Shown here in pieces: positions 1 through 8,332 of a DNA stretch of 64,000 bases. Where the stretch lies: assembly GCA_963734025.1 (NCBI GenBank), contig CAVTFR010000014.1, positions 186,001 to 250,000 of the forward strand, in the 5' to 3' direction. The DNA comes from JACVRW01 sp963734025. Lineage in GTDB: Bacteria; Actinomycetota; Thermoleophilia; Solirubrobacterales; Thermoleophilaceae. The notes beneath the pieces were generated by a model. That model saw only the letters and a list, made by a program, of their open reading frames with translations, was not told where the DNA came from and ran no database searches. The position numbers and the translations under genes are program-made. Numbering within the stretch: the first letter of the stretch is position 1; each line of letters begins with the position of its first letter.

Positions 1-1
1 G

Positions 2-277
2 ATGGAGGCGCTGCGCCGCACAGTCGCGAGCCACGGCGCCCCGGAGCTGATCGGGTTTCACAAGCTGCGCGCCCGCCGCGCCGGGAGCCGGCGCTACATC
101 GATCTGCATCTCCAGTTCCGGGACGGCACGAGCCTCCAGCGCGCCCACGAGATCTCGCACGAGCTCCAGCGCGCGATCGCGGGGACGCTGCGTGGTGCCG
201 ATGTCCTCATTCACCTGGAGCCGGAGGAGGCGGCCGACCGGAAGAAGCCCGCCGGCGCCCCGCCCGACCGCCGCTAG
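2..277 (+). CDS. Cation diffusion facilitator transporter, C-terminal part
   Basis: Only the last 91 codons are present; the membrane domain lies before base 1. The visible part is the cytoplasmic dimerisation (ZT_dimer) domain of the CDF family of divalent-metal exporters: the stretch RRAGSRRYIDLHLQF near residues 25-39, a helix with AHEISHEL near 48-55, and the closing strand DVLIHLEPEE near 66-75. This domain binds metal in the cytoplasm and couples dimerisation to efflux. The tail after residue 78 is charged and not conserved. Which metal is exported cannot be told without the transmembrane part. The first ATG in the window is probably internal. Its stop overlaps the stop of the convergent small gene by two bases. 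Confidence 0.75.
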   Translation: MEALRRTVASHGAPELIGFHKLRARRAGSRRYIDLHLQFRDGTSLQRAHEISHELQRAIAGTLRGADVLIHLEPEEAADRKKPAGAPPDRR

Positions 278-414
278 AGCAGGTTCACGGCCGCCGCCGC
301 GCCGACCGCGAGCAGTATGGCGAAGTAGCCGAGGTAGCCGTTCAGGAGCAGCAGCAGCGCCACGATCAGGCAGATCCCGACGGTGACGAGCCAGGAGATT
401 CTGGACAGGGGCAC
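274..414 (-). CDS. Small membrane protein, 46 aa
   Basis: Begins with GTG at 414 (VPLSRISWLV...). Nearly the whole protein is hydrophobic: one or two membrane segments, about residues 7-24 and 27-44, with LLLLLNGYLGYFAILLAVGA in the middle. I do not recognise a family. The gene is divergent from the gene at 470 and convergent with the CDF transporter. CACAAT lies seven bases before the GTG and could be a -10 for a leaderless message. The long open frame that continues upstream on this strand is antisense to tldD and is not part of this gene. Confidence 0.5.
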   Translation of the reverse strand: MPLSRISWLVTVGICLIVALLLLLNGYLGYFAILLAVGAAAAVNLL

Positions 415-455
415 GCGGCGTATTGTGCCGACGCCGGCGGCTGGGCAGCGCTGCG

Positions 456-461
456 TATCCT
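456..461 (+). promoter_or_regulatory. -10 hexamer TATCCT, leaderless start of the gene at 470
   Basis: TATCCT ends eight bases before the ATG at 470, so transcription should begin at or next to the start codon. No Shine-Dalgarno sequence precedes the ATG. The same arrangement recurs throughout the window. Confidence 0.45.
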
Positions 462-469
462 CAGCAGCA

Positions 470-952
470 ATGGCGGAGACGCTTACGCCCGCGGCCGCCC
501 CGGCGCGCCTCCTCGAGCTCTCGAGCGACGCCCGTGCGGCGATTCTGCTGGACGCCGCGGGCTCTCCGGCTGCCTCGACCGAGCCTGATCCGGAGCGTGG
601 GCGTGAGCTCGCCGACCTCACCCGCGAGCTCTTCGAGACCGTCGACCGCGCCACGCGCGACTGGGACCCCGACCCGCCCGAGCAGGTGGAGGTGCAGGTC
701 CCAGGGGGCGCCGTCTTCGCGTCGCGCACGCCGCGCTGGACGCTCGCCGTCGTCGCCCGCCGCGCGGCGCTTTCCTCACTGATGCTCTGGGACATGCGTG
801 CCGTGCTCGGCGAGCTCGAGGGCGGCCCGCCGATCCGCCGCTCGACCTCCGCCGACGACGGCTCGGATGCGGCCCGCGAGGACGCCTCGGAGGAGGCGGC
901 CGCAGGCGAATTGCCAGTGCCCGAGCTCGGCCGGCGCAGGGACGACGCGTGA
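470..952 (+). CDS. Hypothetical protein, 160 aa
   Basis: ATG start preceded by a leaderless-type -10. The protein is soluble, with no signal peptide. The middle (about residues 45-115) looks folded, with an amphipathic helix (LADLTRELFETVDRATRDW) followed by strands and a second helix near 95-115. The last 45 residues are acidic and probably disordered. No family is recognised with confidence. It overlaps the next gene by four bases (GTGA), so the two are translationally coupled and may work together; both stand just upstream of tldD-tldE. Confidence 0.6.
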   Translation: MAETLTPAAAPARLLELSSDARAAILLDAAGSPAASTEPDPERGRELADLTRELFETVDRATRDWDPDPPEQVEVQVPGGAVFASRTPRWTLAVVARRAALSSLMLWDMRAVLGELEGGPPIRRSTSADDGSDAAREDASEEAAAGELPVPELGRRRDDA

Positions 953-1450
953 GGGAGAAGCGCAAGGGCCCGATCTCGATCGCGGGCGGGCTCGTCGACT
1001 CGGTCGCCGCGACCGTGCGGCGCATGCAGCGCGACCGCGAGCCGCGCGCGCTCGCTTACGACCCCACCGGCTATGCGCGCCTGATCCAGCCGGAATCGCG
1101 CGGTCACGAGCGGATACTCGCGATCGCCGAGGAGATGGTCGCGCTCGCTGCGCTGGACGGCGGCCGCAGCACTCGTGAGGCCGCTCCGGAGGAGCCGTCG
1201 CCGTCGCGCCGATCCAAGCCGGGGAACGCAGGGAGCGGGCGCGCGAAGCCCGCGAAGGCACGCGCCCCGAAGGCGTCCGGCGGCAAGAACGCCAAGGCCG
1301 CAGCGAAGCCGGCCAAGCGCGCCAAGGGAGCCGCGAAGACGAGCCGGAACCGAACGGCCCAGCGCGGGCACGAGCTCCAACTCCAAGCCCGACACGGCGA
1401 AGCCTCGCAAGCCGCGGGCCCGGCGCACGAGCCGCCCGGAGCAGACATGA
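949..1450 (+). pseudogene. Hypothetical protein with basic tail, probable one-base frameshift
   Basis: GTG start at 949. Residues 1-75 form a small domain (PISIAGGLVDSVAATVRRMQ... to AEEMVALAALDGG), followed by a Lys/Ala/Pro-rich tail resembling histone H1-like tails. As read, the frame stays open into tldD. After about base 1345 that frame has unusual codon choice, whereas the frame one base ahead gives a basic tail (SKPDTAKPRKPRARRTSR) with high GC in third positions. That frame stops at 1448-1450, overlapping the tldD ATG as ATGA, the usual coupling here. I infer one extra base near 1343-1350; the repaired protein would be about 166 aa. It may be a sequencing error. Function unknown. Confidence 0.45.
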
Positions 1451-2832
1451 CGCTCGTCGTCCCCGAGCTCGCGGCGAGCGTCCTCGAGCGGGCGCTCATG
1501 CGCGGCGGCGACCTCGCCGAGCTCTACGCCGAGGCGAGACACGGCTTCGCGCTCTCGCTCGACGACGGCCGCGTCGAGCGTCCGCAGGGCGGCCGTGAGC
1601 GCGGGGTGTGCGTGCGCGTCGTGCAGGGCGAGTCGACCTACTACGGATACGTCGACGGCACGGCGGAGGAGGACCTGCTGCGCGTGGCCGACTCGGTGGC
1701 CCAGGCCGTGCGCGGCGAGGCACGCCGGCCGGCGCCGCTCGCCGCCGCCGGGCAGGCGAACGGCCACCCGGTTGCGATCCACCCCGAGGATGTGGAGGCG
1801 CGCCGCAAGGCCGACCTCCTGCGCGCCTGCGAGGAGCGCGCCCGCGCCGCCGGACCGGAGGTGGCCCAGGTGCGACTCGGCTACGCGGAGTCGCGGCGGC
1901 TGGTCGAGGTGTACGGGTCCGACGGGCGCGCGGCAGCGGACGACCGCACGCGGGTCAGGCTCAGCGCCCAGGTGGTGGCCCGCCGCGACGACCGCGTGGA
2001 GACCGGCACCGACACGCGTGGCGGCCACGCCGGCTTCGAGATCCTCGCGGACGACCCGGAGCAGGTGGCCGAGAAGGCCGCCCGCCGCGCGCTGACCCTG
2101 CTCGACGCGGTCGACGCGCCCAGCGGCCGGCTGCCGGTCGTGGTCGGCAACGGGTTCGGCGGCGTGCTGCTCCACGAGGCTGTCGGCCACGGGCTGGAGG
2201 CCGACGCGGTCCAGAAGTCCGCCAGCGTCTACGCGGGCAGGATCGGCGACCAGCTCGCCGCCGATTTCGTGACCGCCTACGACGACGGCAGCCGCCCGAA
2301 CGAGTGGGGGAGCGACGGCATCGACGACGAGGGCACCCCTACGCGCAGGACGACGATCCTCGAGGACGGCCGGCTCACCTCGTACCTGTACGACCTGCTG
2401 CGCGCCCGCCGCGACGGGGTCGAGTCGACCGGCAACGGCCGCCGCGAGTCCTTCCGCCACGCGCCGGTCCCGCGCATGACGAACACCTTCTTCGCGCCGG
2501 GCGACGCGACTCCGGAGGATCTGATCGGCGGCGTCGAGCGCGGGCTCTACGCGGTCTCGTTCGGCGGCGGCCAGGTCGAGCCCGCCACCGGCGACTTCGT
2601 GTTCGGGGTCTCGGAGGGCTACCTGATCGAGGGCGGGCAGGTGACCTCGCCGGTACGCGGGGCGACGCTCGTCGGCAACGGCATCGAGGCGCTCGGCGCG
2701 ATCGACGGCATCGCGGGCGACCTCGACATCGCGACCGGCTTCTGCGGCAAGGCGGGCCAGTCCGTGGCGGCGGGCGTCGGCCAGCCGCACGTCCGGCTGC
2801 GCGAGCTGACCGTGGGCGGGACCGGCTCGTGA
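1447..2832 (+). CDS. tldD: TldD-family metalloprotease
   Basis: 461 aa, normal for the family. TldD and TldE form a cytosolic heterodimeric zinc protease that, in other bacteria, trims peptides such as microcin B17 precursors and unfolded peptides. The zinc motif HEAVGH is at residues 243-248 (His243, Glu244, His248), in the expected HExxxH form of TldD. The N-terminal domain (1-230) carries the usual GRERGVCVRVV strand, and the C-terminal beta-rich domain follows the motif. I chose the ATG at 1447, where homology to TldD begins; the same frame is open far upstream only because of the neighbouring gene. The stop overlaps the tldE start as GTGA. Confidence 0.93.
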   Translation: MTLVVPELAASVLERALMRGGDLAELYAEARHGFALSLDDGRVERPQGGRERGVCVRVVQGESTYYGYVDGTAEEDLLRVADSVAQAVRGEARRPAPLAAAGQANGHPVAIHPEDVEARRKADLLRACEERARAAGPEVAQVRLGYAESRRLVEVYGSDGRAAADDRTRVRLSAQVVARRDDRVETGTDTRGGHAGFEILADDPEQVAEKAARRALTLLDAVDAPSGRLPVVVGNGFGGVLLHEAVGHGLEADAVQKSASVYAGRIGDQLAADFVTAYDDGSRPNEWGSDGIDDEGTPTRRTTILEDGRLTSYLYDLLRARRDGVESTGNGRRESFRHAPVPRMTNTFFAPGDATPEDLIGGVERGLYAVSFGGGQVEPATGDFVFGVSEGYLIEGGQVTSPVRGATLVGNGIEALGAIDGIAGDLDIATGFCGKAGQSVAAGVGQPHVRLRELTVGGTGS

Positions 2833-4175
2833 GCCTCGAGGACGCCGCCGCCAAGGCGGTCGAGGCCGCCCTGTCGGCCGGCGCGAGCGACGCCGAGGCC
2901 TGGGCCGAGGAGTCCACGAGCCGCAGCATCCGCGTGTACGAAGGCGAGGTCGAGAGCCTCAGCGACGCGGGCGGCCGCGGCGTCGGCGTGCGCGCCTTCA
3001 CGGGCCGCCGTTCGGGCTACGCATATGGCACCGACCTGTCGGACCACGGCCTCGCCGAGGTGGCGAGCGCCGCACGCGAGGCCGCCGAGGTGGCGGACGA
3101 GGACGAGTACGCCGGCCTGCCCGGCGAGTTCGGCGTCGCCGACGTGGACGGGCTCGCCTCGCCCGCCATGGCCGGCTGGCAGACGGGGCGCAAGGTCGCG
3201 CTGGCGCTCGAGATCGAACGGGCGGCGCGTGCCCACGAGGGCGTGAGCCAGGTCGAGAACGCGGTCTACTCGGATGCCGAGGGCTCGGTGGCGCTCGTCA
3301 ACTCGCGCGGCTTCACCGCCTCATACGCCGCGACCCAGGCGTGGGCCTACGCCTCGGCTTTCGCGGGCCACGGCGAGGACCTGATGACGGGCCTCGGCGT
3401 CGGGCTCGGACGTGACCCGGATTCGCTCGACCCGAAGGCGATCGGCGACGAGGCGGCGGAGCGGGCGCTCGCCCTGATGGGCGCGCGCCGCCCCGAGAGC
3501 CGCCGCTGTGCGGTGGTGCTGGACGCGTTCGTGGCGGCCTCCTTCCTCGGATACATCGGCTCGATGCTGTCCGCCGAGGCGGTCCAGCGCGGCCGCTCGC
3601 TGTTCGCGGGCCGCGAGGGCGACGAGGTCGCCCACCCGGCGCTGGCGCTCGCCGACGACGGGACGCAGCCGGACGGCCCGGGCAGCGCGCCATTCGACGG
3701 CGAGGGGTCGCCCACCAGGCGCACCCCGCTGATCGAGGGCGGGCGGCTCCTCGGCTTCCTCTACGACTCGCGCACGGCGCGCAAGGCCGGCACGGAGACG
3801 ACCGCCAACGCGACACGCGGCTCTTACCGCTCGGCCCCCTCGGTCGGCACCACGAATCTCGTTATCGAGCCCGGCGAGGACGACCTGGAGGGCCTCGTCA
3901 CGCGCGCGGGCCAGGGGCTCTACGTCACGGACGTGGCGGGTCTGCACTCGGGCGTCAATCCGGTCTCGGGCACCTTCTCGGTGGGCGCCTCCGGGCGCCT
4001 CATCGAGGACGGCGAGCTCGGCGCGCCGGTTCGGGAACTGACCATTGCGAGCGACCTCGTGTCGATGCTGCGGGCCGTTCAGGCGGTGGGCGCGGAGGGC
4101 CGCTGGGTGCCCTTTGGCGGCAGCGTGAAGGCTCCGCCGGTGCTGATCGGCGAGATGTCGGTGTCCGGTTCGTGA
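2829..4175 (+). CDS. pmbA: TldE/PmbA-family protein, partner of TldD
   Basis: 448 aa from GTG at 2829, overlapping the tldD stop by four bases. It is the second subunit of the TldD/TldE protease complex; it has the same fold as TldD but no HExxxH metal site, as is normal for TldE. Family marks are GVGVRAFTGRRSGYAYGTDL near 48-67, the central VNSRGF strand and the C-terminal VNPVSGTFSVGASG segment. The tight tldD-tldE coupling suggests equal synthesis of the two subunits. The natural substrate in this organism is unknown, and no peptide-precursor gene is seen next to it. Confidence 0.92.
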   Translation: MSLEDAAAKAVEAALSAGASDAEAWAEESTSRSIRVYEGEVESLSDAGGRGVGVRAFTGRRSGYAYGTDLSDHGLAEVASAAREAAEVADEDEYAGLPGEFGVADVDGLASPAMAGWQTGRKVALALEIERAARAHEGVSQVENAVYSDAEGSVALVNSRGFTASYAATQAWAYASAFAGHGEDLMTGLGVGLGRDPDSLDPKAIGDEAAERALALMGARRPESRRCAVVLDAFVAASFLGYIGSMLSAEAVQRGRSLFAGREGDEVAHPALALADDGTQPDGPGSAPFDGEGSPTRRTPLIEGGRLLGFLYDSRTARKAGTETTANATRGSYRSAPSVGTTNLVIEPGEDDLEGLVTRAGQGLYVTDVAGLHSGVNPVSGTFSVGASGRLIEDGELGAPVRELTIASDLVSMLRAVQAVGAEGRWVPFGGSVKAPPVLIGEMSVSGS

Positions 4176-4337
4176 GCGAAATCGGGGCGCTCCGGGTGCC
4201 CGGATCGGCCGTTTTCAGGCCCGGAAAGGTTCGTAACGAGCGCGGTTTTCCGCTTGCGGAGCGGGATTTCGGGCTTCTGTCGTCCGGGTACGTTGTTACG
4301 TTGCGCCCGACTGGTAGCCCCCGGCAAGGAGGAGATC

Positions 4338-4616
4338 GTGACGAAGGCGGAGTTCGTGGACCGTGTCGCAGAGAGCAGTGGACTAGGAAAGGGCGAGGCG
4401 GGCAAGGCCGTGGATGCGGTGCTCGACTCGATCCAAGAGGTCCTGGCACGCGGCGGAGAGATCAACTTCACCGGCTTCGGGAAGTTCTCCGTGGCGGATC
4501 GCAGCGCCCGCCAAGGTGTGAACCCGCAGACCGGCGAGAAGATCCAGATCGCGGCGAGCAAGGTCCCGCGCTTCTCGGCGGGGTCGTCGCTCAAGTCCGC
4601 CGTCAAGAGCGGCTAA
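4338..4616 (+). CDS. hup: HU-family nucleoid DNA-binding protein
   Basis: 92 aa from GTG at 4338, set by a strong Shine-Dalgarno AAGGAGGAG at 4326-4334. Matches bacterial HU across its length: N-terminal helices (TKAEFVDRVAESSGLGKGEA), the turn INFTGFGKF near 45-53, and the DNA-binding arm with PQTGEKIQI near 66-74. It binds and bends DNA non-specifically as a dimer. It lacks the long basic C-terminal tail of mycobacterial HU. The 160 bases upstream hold TACGTT elements near 4289 and 4297 that could serve as -10 sites. No partner gene follows in the same operon. Confidence 0.93.
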   Translation: MTKAEFVDRVAESSGLGKGEAGKAVDAVLDSIQEVLARGGEINFTGFGKFSVADRSARQGVNPQTGEKIQIAASKVPRFSAGSSLKSAVKSG

Positions 4617-4698
4617 CACCCTCAGGTTCGGCGGCGTCCGCCCGCAGGCGCTGGGGCGCCCGCGCGAGCGAGGCCGGCCGAACGCCCTGGCCGCAGCC

Positions 4699-5628
4699 GT
4701 GACCGGGGGTCTGCGGCCGCACTTTGCCGACCGGCTCGCGGCGCTCGTGGAGGAGCGCCGCAGCCGCGTCGTACTGGGACTCGACCCTGACCCCGCCTCG
4801 CTATGGCCGCCGGCGATGGTCCGGCTCGGGGCCGGAGGGCCGGGCGGGCCCCACCTCGCTCGCATCCGGACGGCCGAGGCCGTCACCGAGCACTGCCGCG
4901 CCGCCATCGTGGCGGCCGGCCCGGCGTGCGTAGCCGTGAAGCCTCAGCTGGCCTGCTTCGAGCGCCTCGGCGCACCGGGCTGGGAGGCGCTCGAGCAGGT
5001 GGTCGCGATCGCGCACGACCACGGCCTCATGGTCCTGGCGGACGGCAAGCGCGGAGACGTGCCGGTCACCGCACGCGCCTACGCGCAGGCGCTCGTCGGC
5101 GAGACTCCCGGGCCGTTCGGGCCGGTTGAGGGCCTGGGCGCGGATGCCCTCACCGCCAACCCGCTGCTCGGACGCGACGCGCTCGAGCCGCTCCTCGACG
5201 CAGCCGCGGACAGCGGAGCAGGGTGCTTCGTGCTGGTGCGCACCTCCAATCCGGGCGCCGCCGAGCTCCAGGACGCGGGCGATCCACCGCTGCACGAGCG
5301 ACTCGCGCGGCTCGTCGCCGAGCTCGGCTCCGAGCGGCGCGGCGAGTCGGGACTCTCCGACGTCGGAGCAGTGACCGGCGCGACCCGTCCGGACCATCTC
5401 GAACGACTGCGCGAGCTGATGCCGCACACGATCTTCCTGCTGCCCGGAGTGGGTGCCCAGGGCGGTCGCGTAGAGGATCTCGGGGCGGCGTTCAGGCCTC
5501 ATCCGGCGGCCGGTCTCGTGACCGCCTCGCGCTCGATCGTCAACGCCTACCGGGAGCGCGGCGGCGACCCGGCCGGGGCCGCGGCCGCCGCCGCCGAGGA
5601 GCTTCGCGACGCCGTCGCGGCGCTCTAA
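4699..5628 (+). CDS. pyrF: Orotidine 5'-phosphate decarboxylase, type 2
   Basis: 309 aa. It converts OMP to UMP, the last step of pyrimidine synthesis. Length and sequence fit the type 2 (actinobacterial and myxobacterial) subfamily rather than the 230-aa enterobacterial form. The catalytic charged network is DGKRGD at residues 115-120 (Asp115, Lys117, Asp120); the N-terminal strand VVLGLDPDP and the later phosphate-binding strand (LLPGVGAQGG) are also present. The GTG at 4699 gives the normal N-terminus, with no clear Shine-Dalgarno. It stands apart from other pyr genes in this window. Confidence 0.92.
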   Translation: MTGGLRPHFADRLAALVEERRSRVVLGLDPDPASLWPPAMVRLGAGGPGGPHLARIRTAEAVTEHCRAAIVAAGPACVAVKPQLACFERLGAPGWEALEQVVAIAHDHGLMVLADGKRGDVPVTARAYAQALVGETPGPFGPVEGLGADALTANPLLGRDALEPLLDAAADSGAGCFVLVRTSNPGAAELQDAGDPPLHERLARLVAELGSERRGESGLSDVGAVTGATRPDHLERLRELMPHTIFLLPGVGAQGGRVEDLGAAFRPHPAAGLVTASRSIVNAYRERGGDPAGAAAAAAEELRDAVAAL

Positions 5629-5752
5629 GCCGGTCGCGACGGCCTCGCCGCCCGGGCAGGTGCCGGACGGGCCGTGTTGAACCTCATTGCACGCGCGCGC
5701 CGTTTCCGGCGCCCGCCTCCCTATGCTCCGCGGCGCTTGCCTGGGAGGACCG

Positions 5753-6103
5753 ATGCCAGATCAGCGACGACGACGATTTCGCCCCATCCACCTGCTGGCG
5801 CCGCTGGCGCTGATCGTCGTGGCGGGCGCGGTCGCCGCCGTGATCCTGAACTCGAACGCCGTCGGCGGCGACGACGAGGAGAACGGTGCCGCGGCCACGA
5901 CCACGCAGGCGACGGAGACAGAGAGCGTGCGGACGACGCCCTCCGGCCGCAGGCTGCGCCGCAACTACACGGTCAAGCCGGGCGACAGCTTCGGCTCGAT
6001 ATCCGAGCGCACCGGGGTCTCCGTGGGCCAGCTCGAGCAGCTCAACCCGGAGGTCGACCCGCAGGCGCTCGTCGTCGGGCAGAGGATCAAGCTGCGCGAG
6101 TGA
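5753..6103 (+). CDS. Membrane-anchored LysM protein
   Basis: 116 aa from ATG at 5753, set by GGGAGGA ten bases upstream. A basic N-terminus (MPDQRRRRF) precedes one membrane segment (about 14-34), a Thr-rich acidic linker, and a single LysM domain (about 73-115; NYTVKPGDSFGSI...). LysM domains bind the glycan of peptidoglycan, so the protein should be anchored in the membrane with its LysM in the wall. It overlaps the carboxypeptidase gene as GTGA, which suggests a joint role in wall metabolism. TATGCT at 5722-5727 is a plausible -10. Confidence 0.85.
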   Translation: MPDQRRRRFRPIHLLAPLALIVVAGAVAAVILNSNAVGGDDEENGAAATTTQATETESVRTTPSGRRLRRNYTVKPGDSFGSISERTGVSVGQLEQLNPEVDPQALVVGQRIKLRE

Positions 6104-7305
6104 GGCCGCTCGCGCTGGCGCTGATCGCGCTGGCGGCCCTGGCCCTCGCCCTGCCGGCCGTCGCGGCGGCGCAGCGTCCCCCCGACGTGTCGGGCGCCGC
6201 CTCTGCGATCGTGATCGACGGACGCAACGGCGAGGTGATGTACGCGAAACGGCCCGACGAGCGCCGCTCCATCGCGAGCACGACGAAGCTGATGACCGCG
6301 CTGCTCGCTCTCGAGCGAGCCCGCCCGCAGCAGGTGTTCACGGCCCCCGAGTACAACGCTCTTCCGGCGGAGTCGCGCATCAACCTGCGCCGCGGCGAGC
6401 GCATGACCGTGCAGGACCTGCTCGAGGCGCTCCTGCTCGAGAGCGCCAACGACGCCGCCGCCGCGATCGCCGAGAACCTGGCCGGCTCGCGCGAGGCGTT
6501 CGTCGCGGAGATGAACGTGCGCGCCGAGGAGCTCGGCCTCGAGAACACGAGCTACGCGAACCCGATCGGGCTCGACGACCCGGCCAACTACTCGACGGCC
6601 CGCGACCTCGCGACGCTGACGCGCCTGCTGCTCGGGCGGCCGCGCTTCGCGCGCATCGTCGACATGCCGGTTGCCGAGCTCGAATCGGGCTCGATGCCGC
6701 GCGTGATCGACAATCGCAACCCCCTTGTCGCGTCCACATCCTGGGTGACAGGTGTCAAGACCGGGCACACGACGAATGCCGGCTACGTGCTCGTCGGCTC
6801 GGCCAAGGGCCGCGGGGGCGCCGAGGTCATCAGCGTGGTGCTCGGCGAGCCGAGCGAGCCCGCCCGCGACGCCGACACCCTCGAGCTGCTCACCTGGGGC
6901 CTCGAGCAGTTCCGGCGCGTGCAGGTCCTCGATCCGGAGCGGGCGCTGGCCCGCGCCGGCATTCGCTATTACGAGGACGAGCAGGCCCGGCTCGTGCCGC
7001 GCAGGGGTGCAGTCGTGACGATCCGGCGCGGCGAGCGGGTGCGGCGCCGAGTCAGGGCGCGCGACGAGCTCGAGGGGCCGCTTCCGGCGGGCTCGCGGGC
7101 CGGCGTGGTGAACGTGCTCGTTGACGGCGAGCGCGTGCGCCGGGTGGCGCTCGTCACGGCCGCCGAGGTGCCTGAAGCGGGGACCCTGCGCGTACTCACA
7201 TCGGTGCTGGGCGTCCCCTTGACCTTGCTGCTCGGCCTCGCCATCCTCCTCGCCGCCCCCATAGCCGTGCTGCTCGTCCGCGGGCGCCGGCGTTCCCTCA
7301 GATGA
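6100..7305 (+). CDS. dacA: D-alanyl-D-alanine carboxypeptidase (PBP5/6 class, S11)
   Basis: 401 aa. It removes the terminal D-Ala of peptidoglycan stem peptides outside the membrane. The three penicillin-binding motifs are intact: SxxK at Ser60-Thr-Thr-Lys63, SxN at Ser115-Ala-Asn117 and KTG at Lys220-Thr-Gly222. A signal peptide (residues 1-21, ending AVAAAQ) and a C-terminal membrane segment (about 372-394) followed by RGRRRSLR anchor it. The GTG at 6100 overlaps the LysM stop; the open frame continues upstream but without a signal sequence. It overlaps the kinase gene as ATGA, forming a three-gene run. Confidence 0.92.
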   Translation: MRPLALALIALAALALALPAVAAAQRPPDVSGAASAIVIDGRNGEVMYAKRPDERRSIASTTKLMTALLALERARPQQVFTAPEYNALPAESRINLRRGERMTVQDLLEALLLESANDAAAAIAENLAGSREAFVAEMNVRAEELGLENTSYANPIGLDDPANYSTARDLATLTRLLLGRPRFARIVDMPVAELESGSMPRVIDNRNPLVASTSWVTGVKTGHTTNAGYVLVGSAKGRGGAEVISVVLGEPSEPARDADTLELLTWGLEQFRRVQVLDPERALARAGIRYYEDEQARLVPRRGAVVTIRRGERVRRRVRARDELEGPLPAGSRAGVVNVLVDGERVRRVALVTAAEVPEAGTLRVLTSVLGVPLTLLLGLAILLAAPIAVLLVRGRRRSLR

Positions 7306-8261
7306 TCATCACGGTCACCCTCAACGCCGCAATCGACAAGACCCTTGCCGTGCCCAACTTCCGGCTGGGCCGCCGCCACCGCGCGGTCGAGCAGACCGCG
7401 ATGGCGGGCGGCAAGGGCGTGAACGTGGCGCGCACGCTGCGCGCGCTCGGCCAACCCGTGATCGCGACCGGCGTCGCGGGCGGCCCGACCGGCACCCGCA
7501 TCGTCGAGAACCTGACCGAGGAGGGCATCCTCAACGACTTCGTCCGCATCCGCGAGGAGTCACGCACCTCGACCGCCGTGGTCGACCCGACGAGCGGCGA
7601 GCAGACCGAGATCAACGAGCACGGCCCGCACGTCTCCGAGGGCGAGCTCGAGCTGTTCGTCGACAAGCTGCTCTATCTCGCCAAGGGCGCGGCCGTCTGC
7701 GTGCTCGCGGGCAGCCTGCCGCGCGGCGTGGACGCGGAGCTGTACGGGCGCATCATCGACGAGATGAAGCGCCTCGGCGTGACGACGGTGCTCGACGCCG
7801 AGGGCGAGCCGATGCGCGCGGCCACGAAGCGAGGCCCGGATGTCGTCAGCCCCAACGAGCTCGAGGCGGAGGGGCTCGTCGGTTATGAGTTCTCGGACGA
7901 GGACGACCGCCGCAGCGGGGTTCGCGAGATGGTCGAGATGGGCGCGCGCGAGTCGATCATGACCCTCTCCGACGGCTGTCTGGCCCTGCTCGGCGACGGC
8001 GAGCGGCGCGTCTACCGCGCCACGCTCGAGCCGCTCGAGCCGGTGTCCGCGGTGGGCTCGGGCGACGCCTTCCTCGCCGGCTTCGTCGCGGCCCGCTACG
8101 GCGGCCGGAGCCACGAGGACGCGCTTCGGTTCGCGGTCGCCTGCGGCGCCGAGTCCACCCAGCACTTCGGTGCCGGCCGCGTCGAGCAGCGCGAGGTCGA
8201 GCGGCTCGTTCCCGAGGTCCGCGTGGAGGAGCTCGAGACGCCGTCGCTGCCCGTGAGCTGA
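7302..8261 (+). CDS. PfkB-family sugar kinase (1-phosphofructokinase/tagatose-6-P kinase type)
   Basis: 319 aa. The N-terminus (MIITVTLNAAIDKTLAV), the motif GGKGVNVARTL near 36-46 and the ATP/catalytic motif GSGDAFLAGF with catalytic Asp255 place it in the FruK/LacC/PfkB branch of the ribokinase fold. These enzymes phosphorylate fructose-1-phosphate, tagatose-6-phosphate or fructose-6-phosphate; the substrate cannot be fixed from sequence. No fructose PTS genes adjoin it, which argues mildly against a dedicated FruK. ATGA overlap with dacA puts it at the end of that operon, and a hairpin follows at 8279. Confidence 0.85.
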   Translation: MIITVTLNAAIDKTLAVPNFRLGRRHRAVEQTAMAGGKGVNVARTLRALGQPVIATGVAGGPTGTRIVENLTEEGILNDFVRIREESRTSTAVVDPTSGEQTEINEHGPHVSEGELELFVDKLLYLAKGAAVCVLAGSLPRGVDAELYGRIIDEMKRLGVTTVLDAEGEPMRAATKRGPDVVSPNELEAEGLVGYEFSDEDDRRSGVREMVEMGARESIMTLSDGCLALLGDGERRVYRATLEPLEPVSAVGSGDAFLAGFVAARYGGRSHEDALRFAVACGAESTQHFGAGRVEQREVERLVPEVRVEELETPSLPVS

Positions 8262-8264
8262 CTG

Positions 8265-8323
8265 CTAAGTTCACCCGAGGCCCCCTGTCGGACGGGGCCC
8301 CAGCCGTCCGCCGCCGAACTTAG
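8265..8323. repeat. Nested inverted repeats between the sugar kinase and guaB3
   Basis: CTAAGTTC at 8265-8272 is perfectly complementary to GAACTTAG at 8316-8323. Inside lies a GC hairpin, GGCCCC 8279-8284 with GGGGCC 8294-8299, that can act as terminator for the kinase operon. The right arm of the outer repeat overlaps the guaB3 -10, so the outer pair may be an operator. Confidence 0.45.
8279..8299 (+). terminator. Hairpin after the dacA-kinase operon
   Basis: Six-pair GC stem with a nine-base loop, 18 bases after the kinase stop. No U-run follows, which is common in high-GC actinobacteria. Confidence 0.4.
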
Positions 8324-8326
8324 GAT
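8321..8326 (+). promoter_or_regulatory. -10 hexamer TAGGAT of guaB3, leaderless
   Basis: TAGGAT ends six bases before the guaB3 ATG at 8333, and there is no ribosome-binding site. Transcription would begin at the start codon. Confidence 0.5.
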
Positions 8327-8332
8327 CCCTCC

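Noticed and set aside
274..2790. 838-codon open frame on the minus strand
   Set aside because: It is antisense to tldD and two upstream genes; only its last 46 codons look like a real protein. Long antisense frames are expected at this GC content.
949..2832. Single 627-aa protein fusing the basic-tailed domain to TldD
   Set aside because: Codon use and the ATGA overlap at 1447-1450 favour two genes with a frame error; kept as a finding because a fusion cannot be fully excluded.
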